A stretch of DNA of 34,419 nt. It comes from Sulfurimonas sp. Lineage in GTDB: Bacteria; Campylobacterota; Campylobacteria; Campylobacterales; Sulfurimonadaceae. Positions 9,308 through 19,562 of this stretch are shown piece by piece. Within the stretch, counting starts at the first letter, position 1, and each line of letters opens with the position of its first letter. The stretch covers positions 1-34,419 of the forward strand of contig JAERRX010000077.1 of assembly GCA_016735225.1 (NCBI GenBank), written 5' to 3'. The translations under genes and the position numbers were made by a program. The notes under the pieces were generated by a model. It saw only the letters and a program-made list of their open reading frames with translations, searched no databases and had not been told where the DNA came from.

Positions 9308-9811
9308 TTATTTGTTAGCTCTTGCGCCTTCTGCTGAAACCTGTGCAACAAATGAGCGAATCGCTTTATCTGCACTAAAACGAATAGCATCAAATCTCTG
9401 CTTATCAGTCACAACTGCATTTTTTTCTACTGCAAAATCATAAGTTCCCAAAGCTAGGTACTTTTTGCTTAGTCCACTGTGATGTCTCATTATACTCAAA
9501 GTTAGGCTCATTCTATAGCCGATAATAAAACCATCTTTGTCATAAACAATGGGTGTATATGTTGGAGCAGCTATACTTAGGTCTAAATGAGTCTCGGACT
9601 CGGACTTTTTTACCAAAGATGAATGAAAAACCTCTATAATTGCTGTATCTACTGCATCTTTAATGATTACAGTATTTTCAGGGTCTTGAGCAGAGATGAT
9701 TATATTTGTACTTATCTTCTCTCCCATAACTTCTCGTGATAGCTTTGAGCTTGGTTTATATCCGCAAGATATAAAGATCATTGCTATCAAAAAAGTTAGT
9801 ACATATCTCAT
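9308..9811 (-). CDS. lptE: LPS-assembly lipoprotein LptE-like
   Basis: Lipobox-like IFISCGYKPSS; position next to leuS as in other Campylobacterota. Confidence 0.75.
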   Translation of the reverse strand: MRYVLTFLIAMIFISCGYKPSSKLSREVMGEKISTNIIISAQDPENTVIIKDAVDTAIIEVFHSSLVKKSESETHLDLSIAAPTYTPIVYDKDGFIIGYRMSLTLSIMRHHSGLSKKYLALGTYDFAVEKNAVVTDKQRFDAIRFSADKAIRSFVAQVSAEGARANK

Positions 9812-9813
9812 GT

Positions 9814-12285
9814 TTAGCCTTTTACAACTAAATTTACAAGTTTTTTAGGAACTAAAATCTCTTTTACTATCTCTTTATCTTCTAGCCATTTTTGAGCTTT
9901 TTGCTTTGCTAAAGAGATGATATTTTCTTTTGACTCATCTATTGCAACCTCTATTTCACATCTTCTTTTTCCATTTATAGAAACACCTAAAGTCATACTA
10001 TCTTCAAGAAAAACTTCATCTAAAACTTTTTGAGATGTCAAGTTGTTTAGAGAAAAATACTCATTACTTATCTCCCAACAAATATGTGGGATGATCGGCT
10101 CTAATATTGAGCTTAATATCCAGTAACCTTCACTCCATAGATCAGAGTTATCTTGAGTATTAAGAGCATTTATAGCTTCCATTGTTCCTGCTATGAGAGT
10201 GTTGAAGGTATATTTTTCATTATAAACTTCTTTTGCCCTTACTAGAGCTTCATAGACTTTTTTTCTAGCATATTTTTCATCTTTGCAAAGAGTTGCATGT
10301 TGTATAGATGGTATCTTGTCTGTTTTTATGATATGTGAACTTCTATCGCTAAATCTTTTTATAAACTTATAAGCACCCTCAACTGCATTATCATTCCACT
10401 CTAGTTCTTGCGTTGGAGGGGCTGCAAAAAGTATAAAAAGTCTTGCAGTGTCTGCTCCATATTTTTTTATGATAGCATCTGGGTCAACAGTATTGCCCTT
10501 TGACTTACTCATCTTAGCACCATCTTTTAAAACCATACCTTGAGTAAGTAGTTTATCAAATGGCTCATCAAACTCCACATAACCCAAATCACGAAAAACT
10601 TTAGTAAAAAACCTCGCATATAGTAGATGCAATATAGCATGTTCTATGCCACCAATATACTGATCAACACTCATCCAATAGCTCATCTGCTCTTTTGAAA
10701 ATGCCTCTGTTTCCCAGTTTTTAGGAGATGCACAAAAGCGTAAAAAGTACCAAGAGGACTCTACAAAAGTATCCATAGTATCTGTTTCACGAGTTGCATC
10801 CTTACCACAAACAGGACATTTACAATGTTTCCAAGTTGGATGTTTGTCTAAAGGGTTACCCTCCCCTGTGATCTCAACATCCGATGGAAGAGCGATAGGA
10901 AGGTTTTCTTTTTTCTCCATAACTAAACCACAATCATCACAATGCACAAAAGGCAAAGGAGCACCCCAATATCTTTGGCGAGAAACTCCCCAATCTTTAA
11001 GCTTGTAGTTTGTAGTTTTTTTACCTAGTTTTTCATCTTCAAATTTTTTGATAACATTGTATTGAGATTTTTTGGAATTTAGTCCGTTAAATTCAGCCGA
11101 ATCAAAAAGTATGCCAACATCACAAAAGGCAGATTTGCTAAAATCATGCTCACCCTCTTTTGGTTTGATAACAGCATCTATCTCTAAGGAGTACTTTTTT
11201 GCAAAGTCAAAATCTCTATCATCATGAGCAGGTACAGCCATAACAGCACCTGAACCATAGTCCGTCAAAACAAAGTTAGCTATCCAAACTGGAAGTTTTT
11301 TGCCTGTTAGTGGATGAAGAACATCTAGTCCTAAGGAGATGCCCTTTTTCTCTTTTTGTCTGTTTATAGATGATGTGTTTTTCATATCTTTTATCTGAGC
11401 AAGAACATCATCGCTCAGAAGATTGTTCTCTATCATATAGCTAACTATCTTATGTTCTGGGGCTAATGCTGTATAGCTTACACCATATATAGTTTCAGGT
11501 CTTGTTGTAAAAACATCAAAGGATTTAAACTTATTGTCTAAAATATTTAAAGAGTTATCATCAAAATATAGGTCAAACTCTAGTCCATTTGACTTTCCTA
11601 TCCAATTTTCCTGCATAGTTAAAACTTGCTTTGGCCAACCGCCCTCTAGCTTTTTTAACGAGTCAAGAAGCTCATCGGCATACTTAGTTATCTTAAAATA
11701 GTACTGATTCATATCTTTTTTAACTATTGGTGTATCACATCTCCAACAGCATCCATCTACTACTTGCTCATTTGCTAAAACTGTTTTATCATGTGGACAC
11801 CAGTTTAGTAAGCCCTTTTCACGATATAAAAGTCCACTCTCATACATATCGATAATAAAGCCCTGCTCAAACTTAGTATATAGCTCATCACTTGTTGCTA
11901 ACTCTCTTGTTTTTGAAAAAGAAAAACCTAGTGCTTTGAACTCACCTTTCATATACTCTATGTTGTCATAAGTCCATGTTTTTGGATTTGCATTGTTTTT
12001 GATAGCTGCATTTTCTGCAGGCATACCAAAGCTATCAAAGCCTATGGGATGAAGTACATTTTTACCCTCTTGTCTAGCAAACCTTGCAAAAGCATCACTT
12101 ATTGAGTAGTTTCTAACATGACCCATGTGTAGGCGACCGCTTGGAAAGGGAAACATACTTAGTATATATTTTTTCTCTTTAGTAAAGTCTTCGCTAGGCT
12201 CAAAACTATTATGTTCTGCCCAATATTCTTGCCATTTTTTTTCTATAGTCTGTGCATTGTATTCCAAATTATTAGTTCCTGTCAT
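9814..12285 (-). CDS. leuS: Leucyl-tRNA synthetase
   Basis: [15 protein letters not shown] (HIGH region), [13 protein letters not shown] (KMSKS), CP1 editing domain TTRPETIYG. Confidence 0.97.
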   Translation of the reverse strand: MTGTNNLEYNAQTIEKKWQEYWAEHNSFEPSEDFTKEKKYILSMFPFPSGRLHMGHVRNYSISDAFARFARQEGKNVLHPIGFDSFGMPAENAAIKNNANPKTWTYDNIEYMKGEFKALGFSFSKTRELATSDELYTKFEQGFIIDMYESGLLYREKGLLNWCPHDKTVLANEQVVDGCCWRCDTPIVKKDMNQYYFKITKYADELLDSLKKLEGGWPKQVLTMQENWIGKSNGLEFDLYFDDNSLNILDNKFKSFDVFTTRPETIYGVSYTALAPEHKIVSYMIENNLLSDDVLAQIKDMKNTSSINRQKEKKGISLGLDVLHPLTGKKLPVWIANFVLTDYGSGAVMAVPAHDDRDFDFAKKYSLEIDAVIKPKEGEHDFSKSAFCDVGILFDSAEFNGLNSKKSQYNVIKKFEDEKLGKKTTNYKLKDWGVSRQRYWGAPLPFVHCDDCGLVMEKKENLPIALPSDVEITGEGNPLDKHPTWKHCKCPVCGKDATRETDTMDTFVESSWYFLRFCASPKNWETEAFSKEQMSYWMSVDQYIGGIEHAILHLLYARFFTKVFRDLGYVEFDEPFDKLLTQGMVLKDGAKMSKSKGNTVDPDAIIKKYGADTARLFILFAAPPTQELEWNDNAVEGAYKFIKRFSDRSSHIIKTDKIPSIQHATLCKDEKYARKKVYEALVRAKEVYNEKYTFNTLIAGTMEAINALNTQDNSDLWSEGYWILSSILEPIIPHICWEISNEYFSLNNLTSQKVLDEVFLEDSMTLGVSINGKRRCEIEVAIDESKENIISLAKQKAQKWLEDKEIVKEILVPKKLVNLVVKG

Positions 12286-12307
12286 TAAATATAACTCCCG
12301 ATGGAGA

Positions 12308-12646
12308 TTAGTACTCTTCGTGAATTTTTGAACTCTCTATATAGATAAGTCCTACTGAAAACAGGTTGGCTATTAAAGCACCTATTGTCAAAGCGATAGC
12401 CCACTCTAAGTTTCCAACCACTTCTAAGTATATAAATGCTGGGATAAGATGTAAGTCTGCAACCAATGAAGATGCTAGTAGCTCTGCTGAAAGTAAGTTT
12501 CTTACTCCAACTTTCAATACTGTTGAAACTAAATTTAAGCTTCCTGCAACAAAAAGTGCTACGGCACTATGTTCATATAAAAATCCCGCAATTGATGTTA
12601 AACTCATTAAAGAGAAAAACACATAAATAACCTTACCCCAATCCAT
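12308..12646 (-). CDS. Small multi-pass membrane protein of a Campylobacterota-type family (DUF6394-like)
   Basis: 112 aa, 3-4 hydrophobic segments, conserved position between leuS and secF. Confidence 0.75.
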   Translation of the reverse strand: MDWGKVIYVFFSLMSLTSIAGFLYEHSAVALFVAGSLNLVSTVLKVGVRNLLSAELLASSLVADLHLIPAFIYLEVVGNLEWAIALTIGALIANLFSVGLIYIESSKIHEEY

Positions 12647-12672
12647 TACAATTCCTTAGTTTTATTGAGGTG

Positions 12673-12705
12673 ATTATACAAAAAATATCTTAAATGATGA
12701 CTGAA
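12673..12705 (-). promoter_or_regulatory. Putative promoter of the leuS-to-ymdB direction operon
   Basis: Minus-strand TTCAGTCAT (12697-12705), 18-nt spacer, TATAAT (12673-12678), followed by Shine-Dalgarno and ATG at 12646. Confidence 0.5.
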
Positions 12706-12724
12706 GCCTCGAACTTCTCGAGGC
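12706..12724 (-). terminator. Putative terminator or 3'-end hairpin after secF
   Basis: Perfect 7-bp stem GCCTCGA/TCGAGGC with 5-nt loop; no strong U-tract. Confidence 0.45.
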
Positions 12725-12744
12725 AAAAGGAGATAAATATAGTT

Positions 12745-13716
12745 TTACATTACCCCAGATTCATATTGGTCTCGCATACGTTGCTTTTCTGCTTCTCTTT
12801 TTGCTTTTGCTGCTAACTTAATATGATAAGACTTAACATCAAAACCAAACCAAAGAAGAACAGGAGATGCTACAAAGATAGATGAGTATGTACCAACTAT
12901 GATGCCTACAAGAAGTGTAAATGCAAAGGCATGAATAATCTCACCACCAAACATAAAGAGTGTAAATACAACGAAAAAAGTTGTAAGTGAAGTCAATGTT
13001 GTTCTTGCTAAAGTTCTTGTAATAGACTCATTGATAATCTCAGCTAGATTTGTACTTTTTGAAGTTGTTACACCCTCACGAATACGGTCAAAAACAATAA
13101 TAGTATCATTGAGTGAATAACCCAATATAGTAAGAAGTGCAGCTAAAACATCTAAGTTTACATCTAGTCCGACAAGAGTTATAGCTCCTACAGCTAAAGA
13201 GATATCATGCACTAAAGCCACTATAGATGCCACAGCAAAACGCCACTCAAATCTAAAGGCAACATAGATTAGGATGCCAGCTATTGCTAAGAGTAAAGAC
13301 ATAATTCCTTTCTCTTTTAGCTCTGCCCCAACTGTTGGACCTACTATATCAACACGACGAATTTCAAAATTACCACTACCTTTTAGTGCCTCTCTTGTCA
13401 CATCGCCAATATCAACCGTAACACTACCAGTAGTACTCTTCATACGAATTACCACCTCATCTGGAGAACCAAACTCTGTAATAGTCGCACTTTTAAAGAG
13501 TTCGTTAGACTTTAGCTTTTCTCGCATAGCATCTATTGGTGCTTTTGTGTCATACTTAACTTGGACTATAGTTCCACCAGCAAAGTCGACACCATAGTTT
13601 AAACCCTTGGTTGCTAAAAGTGTATATGAAGCTAAAATTAAAATTATAGATAAAATCATCGTATATTTAGACTTATTCATAAAGTTAAAGGTTTTTGCAT
13701 ATTTGAAAAATTCCAT
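12745..13716 (-). CDS. secF: Protein translocase subunit SecF
   Basis: GVDFAGGTIVQVKY, VDIVGPTVGAELKEKG, GYSLNDTIIVFDRIRE. Confidence 0.96.
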   Translation of the reverse strand: MEFFKYAKTFNFMNKSKYTMILSIILILASYTLLATKGLNYGVDFAGGTIVQVKYDTKAPIDAMREKLKSNELFKSATITEFGSPDEVVIRMKSTTGSVTVDIGDVTREALKGSGNFEIRRVDIVGPTVGAELKEKGIMSLLLAIAGILIYVAFRFEWRFAVASIVALVHDISLAVGAITLVGLDVNLDVLAALLTILGYSLNDTIIVFDRIREGVTTSKSTNLAEIINESITRTLARTTLTSLTTFFVVFTLFMFGGEIIHAFAFTLLVGIIVGTYSSIFVASPVLLWFGFDVKSYHIKLAAKAKREAEKQRMRDQYESGVM

Positions 13717-13720
13717 CTAC

Positions 13721-15292
13721 TTACCCCTTTATCCCAAACCAAAAACGGTTGTTTTTGCTTTTTTGTATTTTCTTTTCTAGCATTTCATAGATGCCATGTG
13801 TACCGAGTATAGCCGTTAGCATAGATGCTAAGATACCGATACTCATAGTGATCGCAAAACCTTTTATCGCACCCGTTCCATAAGCATATAAAACAACAGC
13901 TGCTATAAGAGTTGTAATATTTGCATCTAAGATGGCACGCATAGCATTTTCATAACCCTCTTCTATCGCTTTATGAATAGACTTGCCTTGATAGATAAGC
14001 TCTCTTATCCTCTCGGAGATGATGACATTAGCATCTACTGCCATACCAACAGTCAGAACTATACCTGCCATACCAGGAAGTGTGAGAGTTGCCCCAAAAA
14101 GGCTCATAATAGCAATAATAATAAACAAGTTTGCAACTAAAGCAATATTTGCAATAAGACCAGCCATACGATAATAAACTAGCATAAAGACGATAACTAA
14201 AATAAAGCCACCTATAAGAGCCACCATACTAGCTTTTATACTATCAGCTCCTAGGCTTGGGCCTACAGAACGTTTTTCCATCAAATATATGGGAGCTAAA
14301 AGAGCCCCAGAACGAAGAGCTATGGCTAAATCTTTTGCTTCCATAACTGTATAACTTCCAGATATTTGACCATTTCCTCCACCGATACGCTCATTGATAT
14401 TTGGTGCGGAATAAACCTTGCCATCTAAAACAACAGCTAGTCTTTTGCCAACACTTTTACCTGTAAAGTCACCGAAAATTTCAGCACCCTCTGCATTTAG
14501 TTTGAAGTTGATAAGAGGTCTATTGTTTTGATCAAATCCCATAGATGCATCTGTAAGCATACTACCATCTAAGATAGGAATCTCACGAACCAAATAGTGC
14601 CTATTTGGGTCTTTTACATCAGGTAAGATAACATCGCCATACTCAGCAGCATCTGCATCACTCATAACACTTACACGAGCGTTTCTATCTTCATCAACTG
14701 CCATGAGTTCTAACTTTGCAGCACGAGATATAAGCTCTCTTGCTCTTTGTTCTTCCTCTTGAGTTTTGATACCAGCTAACTGAACTAAGATCTTTTCTTC
14801 ACCTTGACGAGCAACTATAGGTTCAGCTAAGCCAAATTGATCAAGTCTATTTCTTATGGTTTCTATTGCTTGATCTATGGCTAATTTTTCAGTTCTTACA
14901 ATCTCTTTAGGAGTTAGGCTTAAGGAGAATGATAATGCATCTAGTGAGATGTCTGAGCCATCTATTTTACTTAAAAATTCTTGCATCTGCTTTACATCAT
15001 CACTATCTAAAAGTGAAAATACTATAGATGATTCATCAAATCTTAACTCATCTATCAAGATATCGTTTCTATCGCTAAAGTGTTTAATACTTGCTGCGAT
15101 AGATTTTATACGAGATTTAGTAGCCTCTTCGGTTTTTACACCCAAAAGCATGTGCAAACCACCTTGTAGGTCAAGTCCTAAGGTGACTTTTTTGCCATCT
15201 TGGAGTTGAAGTAGAGATGGTGCTGAGAAAAACAGACCAAAAATTATTGCAGAAGCAAAAATGACTATGCGGTAATTAAGCTTCATCCTCAT
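13721..15292 (-). CDS. secD: Protein translocase subunit SecD
   Basis: TLGLDLQGGLHMLLGV, GMAVDANVIISERIRE; start placed at ATG AGG ATG AAG near the yajC stop. Confidence 0.95.
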   Translation of the reverse strand: MRMKLNYRIVIFASAIIFGLFFSAPSLLQLQDGKKVTLGLDLQGGLHMLLGVKTEEATKSRIKSIAASIKHFSDRNDILIDELRFDESSIVFSLLDSDDVKQMQEFLSKIDGSDISLDALSFSLSLTPKEIVRTEKLAIDQAIETIRNRLDQFGLAEPIVARQGEEKILVQLAGIKTQEEEQRARELISRAAKLELMAVDEDRNARVSVMSDADAAEYGDVILPDVKDPNRHYLVREIPILDGSMLTDASMGFDQNNRPLINFKLNAEGAEIFGDFTGKSVGKRLAVVLDGKVYSAPNINERIGGGNGQISGSYTVMEAKDLAIALRSGALLAPIYLMEKRSVGPSLGADSIKASMVALIGGFILVIVFMLVYYRMAGLIANIALVANLFIIIAIMSLFGATLTLPGMAGIVLTVGMAVDANVIISERIRELIYQGKSIHKAIEEGYENAMRAILDANITTLIAAVVLYAYGTGAIKGFAITMSIGILASMLTAILGTHGIYEMLEKKIQKSKNNRFWFGIKG

Positions 15293-15548
15293 ACTTTTTT
15301 GAGATCGCATCTCTTGATATTTTCACGATAGTATCATCATTTATTTTAACACTCAAAATAGTCTCTTCAACTTTTTGAATAACTACTATAAAGCCACCAT
15401 TTGTGTAAACTTTATCGCCTTTTGCTAAATCTGCTAACATAGCTTTTCTTTTTTTTGCCTCTTTTTGTTGAGGGCGAATAATCACAAAATACATGATTGC
15501 TATTAAAAACACAAACGGAGCGAACTGAGTTATAATATCCATTGGCAT
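15276..15548 (-). CDS. yajC: Preprotein translocase subunit YajC
   Basis: FLIAMYFVIIRPQQKEAKKRKAML...GDKVYTNGG; adjacent to secD. Confidence 0.95.
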   Translation of the reverse strand: MPMDIITQFAPFVFLIAIMYFVIIRPQQKEAKKRKAMLADLAKGDKVYTNGGFIVVIQKVEETILSVKINDDTIVKISRDAISKKYEDEA

Positions 15549-15574
15549 GGAGATCCTTTTATTAAATTTGGGCG

Positions 15575-15607
15575 ATTATACATAAAATACTATAAGAAAT
15601 GACTGAA
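15575..15607 (-). promoter_or_regulatory. Putative promoter of yajC-secD-secF
   Basis: Minus-strand TTCAGTCAT (15599-15607), 18-nt spacer, TATAAT (15575-15580), Shine-Dalgarno AAAGGA, ATG at 15548. Confidence 0.5.
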
Positions 15608-15625
15608 AATATACTATAATTGTAT

Positions 15626-16861
15626 ATGCTAAACATAATTCAAACATTTAAAAAAAATAACAATCTACTTTATGAGCTTTTACTAGGTCTCATCACAGCA
15701 CTTCTTTTTAGTGCTTTTATATACTTAGAAGAGTTTGGTTTTACTATACAAATACTAAATACCATCTTTGCTCTTTGTGCCTTAGCCCTGTTTTTATATA
15801 TACCAAAAAGGTCTGTTTTAGTAGCTGGCTTTAGTATAGGTATCCTTTGGTTTTACTGGATAGCTTATAGTTTTGAGTATCAAGGTGTTGGATATATGGC
15901 ACCTTTTATTATTTTTTCTTTTGGTATTATATATATGCTATTTTTTGGTGTTTTAGCACTTACAAACAAGGTATATATCAGAGCTGTTTTGATTTTTGCA
16001 CTTAGTTATTTTGAGCCATTTGACTGGAACTGGTTGCAGATAGAGCTTATTTTTGTTGATAGTTATATCGGCATCTACAAATACCAACTAGCATCTGTTT
16101 TAGTTTCTCTTTCTCTTATCTCTTACATAAAAAAACCATACAAATATGCACCTTTGATCTTACTTTTAGTTGCCATAAACTACAGTACAGAACTGCCAAA
16201 ACTAGCACCACTTAAAATAAAACTTGTTCAAACAGATATAAAGCAAGAAAAAAAATGGAAAAGAGAGACACTAAGACCAACCATCTCTTATATATATAAA
16301 GAGATACAAACTGCAACAAGTGAGACCTATGATATAGTAGTTTTCCCTGAGTCTGTATTTCCACTTTATATGAACAAGCATCCACGACTAGTTCATCAAC
16401 TTTCAATACTCTCAAAAGATATAGCTATCGTTGCTGGCTCACTATATAAAGAAGATGGAAAAAACTATAATGTTACCTACCTTTTTGAAGATGGAAAATA
16501 CAAAATAGCTAAAAAACTTGTACTTGTGCCATTTGGCGAGTATATACCTCTTCCAAAATTCGCTATAAAGATCATAAACGATACTTTTTTCTCTGGTACT
16601 TCTGACTTTAAAACAGCCTCATCACCAACTGACTTTATCATCAAAGGTGTAAAGTTTAGAAATGCCATCTGCTATGAAGCCACTTGTCAAGAGATATATG
16701 AAGGCGATGTTAATTTTGTCATAGCATCTAGTAACAATGCTTGGTTTGCTCCATCGATAGAGCCAACACTACAAAAACTTCTTATGAGATACTATGCTAG
16801 AAAAAATGGCGTTACTATCTACCATTCAGCAAACTATAAGGGAACTGGTATAGTAAGATAA
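15626..16861 (+). CDS. lnt: Apolipoprotein N-acyltransferase (short C-terminus)
   Basis: VVFPESVFPL, GSLYKEDGKNYNVTYLF, NAICYEATC carry the Glu/Lys/Cys triad; N-terminal multi-TM region. Confidence 0.88.
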   Translation: MLNIIQTFKKNNNLLYELLLGLITALLFSAFIYLEEFGFTIQILNTIFALCALALFLYIPKRSVLVAGFSIGILWFYWIAYSFEYQGVGYMAPFIIFSFGIIYMLFFGVLALTNKVYIRAVLIFALSYFEPFDWNWLQIELIFVDSYIGIYKYQLASVLVSLSLISYIKKPYKYAPLILLLVAINYSTELPKLAPLKIKLVQTDIKQEKKWKRETLRPTISYIYKEIQTATSETYDIVVFPESVFPLYMNKHPRLVHQLSILSKDIAIVAGSLYKEDGKNYNVTYLFEDGKYKIAKKLVLVPFGEYIPLPKFAIKIINDTFFSGTSDFKTASSPTDFIIKGVKFRNAICYEATCQEIYEGDVNFVIASSNNAWFAPSIEPTLQKLLMRYYARKNGVTIYHSANYKGTGIVR

Positions 16862-16913
16862 CCTATCTGTAACCTATACTTAGATATAATAGGAAAAAAT
16901 ACTTTTAGGTTAC
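16859..16913 (+). promoter_or_regulatory. Putative ppk1 promoter with TAACCTA repeats
   Basis: TAACCTA at 16859 and 16870 (11-bp phase), TATAAT at 16885-16890, inverted copy TAGGTTA at 16906-16912. Confidence 0.45.
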
Positions 16914-16918
16914 TTTTT

Positions 16919-19045
16919 ATGCAAAATATGCTAAATCTTAAAAATCCAGAGTTCTACAACAATCGTGAACTTTCTTGGTTACAATTTAACACGAGAGTTT
17001 TAAAACAAGCTCAAGATATCTCGCTTCCACTTTTAGAACGCTTAAAATTTCTAGCCATATATGGCACAAACTTAGATGAGTTTTATATGATAAGGGTCGC
17101 TGGGCTAAAAAAACTTTTTGCTGCTGGAGTTATAGTTTTAGGAACAGATAAACTAACTCCCCTACAACAACTTCGTGAGATAAGAAAATATCTACATCAG
17201 GAGCAACAAGTTTTAGAGCATTGTCTTCTTGGAATTTTAAAAAGTCTTGAAAATGAGGGCATAAGTGTTAAGTCTTATAAGGAGTTGAACCAACGAGAAA
17301 AACATACTTTAGATAGATATTTTAGAGAAAATATCTACCCTGTTATCATTCCAATAGCCATAGATGCCACTCACCCCTTTCCAAACCTCAACAACCTCAG
17401 TTTTGGTCTTATTGTAAAACTTAGTGATATTGATAATAGCACTGTTGAAAGGTTTGGAATCATAAGAGTTCCTAGAGTTTTAAGTAGGTTTGTTGAGCTT
17501 AACCACAACACTTATGTTCCTATAGAATCACTAGTCGCACAACATGTAGAAGACCTCTTTCCTGGTTATACTCTTTTAAAATATGCCTCTTTTAGAGTGA
17601 CTAGAAATGCCGATATGGAGATAGCGGAGGAGGAAGCTGATGACTTTATGGAGATACTTGAAGAGGGTTTAAAGCTTCGTAGAAAGGGTGAGATGGTTAG
17701 GCTTGAAGTTGGTAGTGATACCGATGAAGAGATCATAAACTTTTTTAACCGTCATACAAATATTTATAAAAACGATATTTATAAGTTTCACACATTTTTA
17801 AACCTCTCAAGTCTTTGGCAAATAGTAGGAAATATTTCATTTGCTCATCTTTTACTACCTCCTTTTAAACCAAAAAACATACCACCTTTTGATAGAAATG
17901 AAAATATATTTTCAATCTTAGAAAAACAAGATGTAACTATGTATCATCCATATCATAGTTTTGAACCCGTTGTAAGACTTATTGGGACTGCTTCAAAGGA
18001 CCCCGATGTAGTTTCTATAAAAATGACTCTTTATCGTTCAGGAACAAACTCGCCTATAGTTCAAGCACTCATATATGCAGCAGAGAGTGGAAAACAGGTC
18101 ACTGTAATGGTTGAGCTTAAGGCTAGGTTTGATGAGGAAACAAATCTTTTGTGGGCAAAAGCACTTGAAAAAGCAGGAGCACATGTTATATATGGAGTTC
18201 GTGGTTTAAAAGTCCATGCAAAAGCTGCACTTGTAACAAGAAGAAAAAAAGGTAGATTAAAACAATATGCTCATTTAGGCACAGGAAACTACAACCCTTC
18301 AACTGCAAAAATATACACAGATATAAGCTATATGACCTCAAAAGATGAGATAACAAACGACCTTACAAGGTTTTTTCATTTTTTAACAGGCTTTAGTAAA
18401 AAAGGTAAACTTGATGAGTTATATATGTCTCCCACTCAGATAAAACCAAAAATATTATCACTAATTCACAAGGAAACTAAAAAAGGCAAAGAGGGACAGA
18501 TCATTGCAAAAATGAACTCTTTAGTTGATGAAGATGTTATACAAGCATTATACAAAGCTAGTCAAGATGGAGTTAAAATCGACCTTATTGTTCGTGGTAT
18601 CTGCTGTTTAAAAACAGGCATAGAGGGTGTAAGTGATAACATTAGAGTTATCTCTATTCTTGGAAAATATTTAGAACACCCTAGAGTTTTTTACTTTAAA
18701 AATGACTCTGCTAAGATATATATATCTTCTGCTGATTGGATGCCGAGAAATCTTCTCAGAAGGATAGAACTTTTAACTGCCATAAAAGATGAAGAGTCAC
18801 AAAATCAAATCATCCAAATACTAAAACTTCAATGCTCTGATAATGTTTTAGCACATGAACTTCAAAGAGATGGTTCATATATAAAAGTCAAAGCAGGCAA
18901 AGATGAAAAACCTATCAACAACCATAAGCTCTTAGAAGAATTTTTAAATAAAATCTCAAAAGCTAGTAAAAAAGAAACTCAAAGAAGTGTTTCTCAAATC
19001 ATATCAAAACTATTTAAAGGAACGAAAGATGATACTAAATTATAA
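16919..19045 (+). CDS. ppk1: Polyphosphate kinase 1
   Basis: NRELSWLQFNTRVL N-terminus, HPYHSFEPVVRLI, VHAKAALVTRR, HLGTGNYNPSTAKIYTD. Confidence 0.97.
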   Translation: MQNMLNLKNPEFYNNRELSWLQFNTRVLKQAQDISLPLLERLKFLAIYGTNLDEFYMIRVAGLKKLFAAGVIVLGTDKLTPLQQLREIRKYLHQEQQVLEHCLLGILKSLENEGISVKSYKELNQREKHTLDRYFRENIYPVIIPIAIDATHPFPNLNNLSFGLIVKLSDIDNSTVERFGIIRVPRVLSRFVELNHNTYVPIESLVAQHVEDLFPGYTLLKYASFRVTRNADMEIAEEEADDFMEILEEGLKLRRKGEMVRLEVGSDTDEEIINFFNRHTNIYKNDIYKFHTFLNLSSLWQIVGNISFAHLLLPPFKPKNIPPFDRNENIFSILEKQDVTMYHPYHSFEPVVRLIGTASKDPDVVSIKMTLYRSGTNSPIVQALIYAAESGKQVTVMVELKARFDEETNLLWAKALEKAGAHVIYGVRGLKVHAKAALVTRRKKGRLKQYAHLGTGNYNPSTAKIYTDISYMTSKDEITNDLTRFFHFLTGFSKKGKLDELYMSPTQIKPKILSLIHKETKKGKEGQIIAKMNSLVDEDVIQALYKASQDGVKIDLIVRGICCLKTGIEGVSDNIRVISILGKYLEHPRVFYFKNDSAKIYISSADWMPRNLLRRIELLTAIKDEESQNQIIQILKLQCSDNVLAHELQRDGSYIKVKAGKDEKPINNHKLLEEFLNKISKASKKETQRSVSQIISKLFKGTKDDTKL

Positions 19046-19556
19046 AAAGATAAAACCTATACTAGGTGAAAAAACTTGGATTGCTCCCTCTGCTGATATC
19101 ATCGGAGAGGTAAGTTGTGGAACAGACTGCTCTATATGGTTTGGGTGTGTTGTGAGAGGCGATGTTAATTATATAAAAATTGGCAACAGGGTAAATATTC
19201 AAGACCTTAGTATGATACATGTTACACACTATAAAAAAGAAGATAAAAGTGATGGCAACCCTACTATTATAGGAGATGATGTAACTATTGGGCATAGAGT
19301 TATGCTTCATGGTTGTGAGATCGGGGATGCTTGTCTTATTGGTATGAGTGCTACTATACTTGATGGTGCTGTTATTGGCAAAGAGAGCATTGTCGGGGCT
19401 AGTTCGCTTGTTACTAAAAACAAGGTTTTTCCTCCTCGCTCACTTATAGTAGGAACTCCAGCTAAAGCTGTTAGAACTCTTAGCGATGAAGAGGTTAAAG
19501 AGCTTTATGCATCTGCTTCAAGATATGTAGAGTTTAAAAATGGATATACAGAGTAG
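19029..19556 (+). CDS. Gamma-carbonic anhydrase-like / left-handed beta-helix hexapeptide-repeat protein
   Basis: GVDCSIWFG-like region (CSIWFGCVVRGDVNYIKIGNRVNIQD), MIHVTH, GHRVMLHGCEIGD; start at the internal ATG with AAAGGA Shine-Dalgarno, overlapping the end of ppk1. Confidence 0.9.
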   Translation: MILNYKKIKPILGEKTWIAPSADIIGEVSCGTDCSIWFGCVVRGDVNYIKIGNRVNIQDLSMIHVTHYKKEDKSDGNPTIIGDDVTIGHRVMLHGCEIGDACLIGMSATILDGAVIGKESIVGASSLVTKNKVFPPRSLIVGTPAKAVRTLSDEEVKELYASASRYVEFKNGYTE

Positions 19557-19562
19557 CACTTA

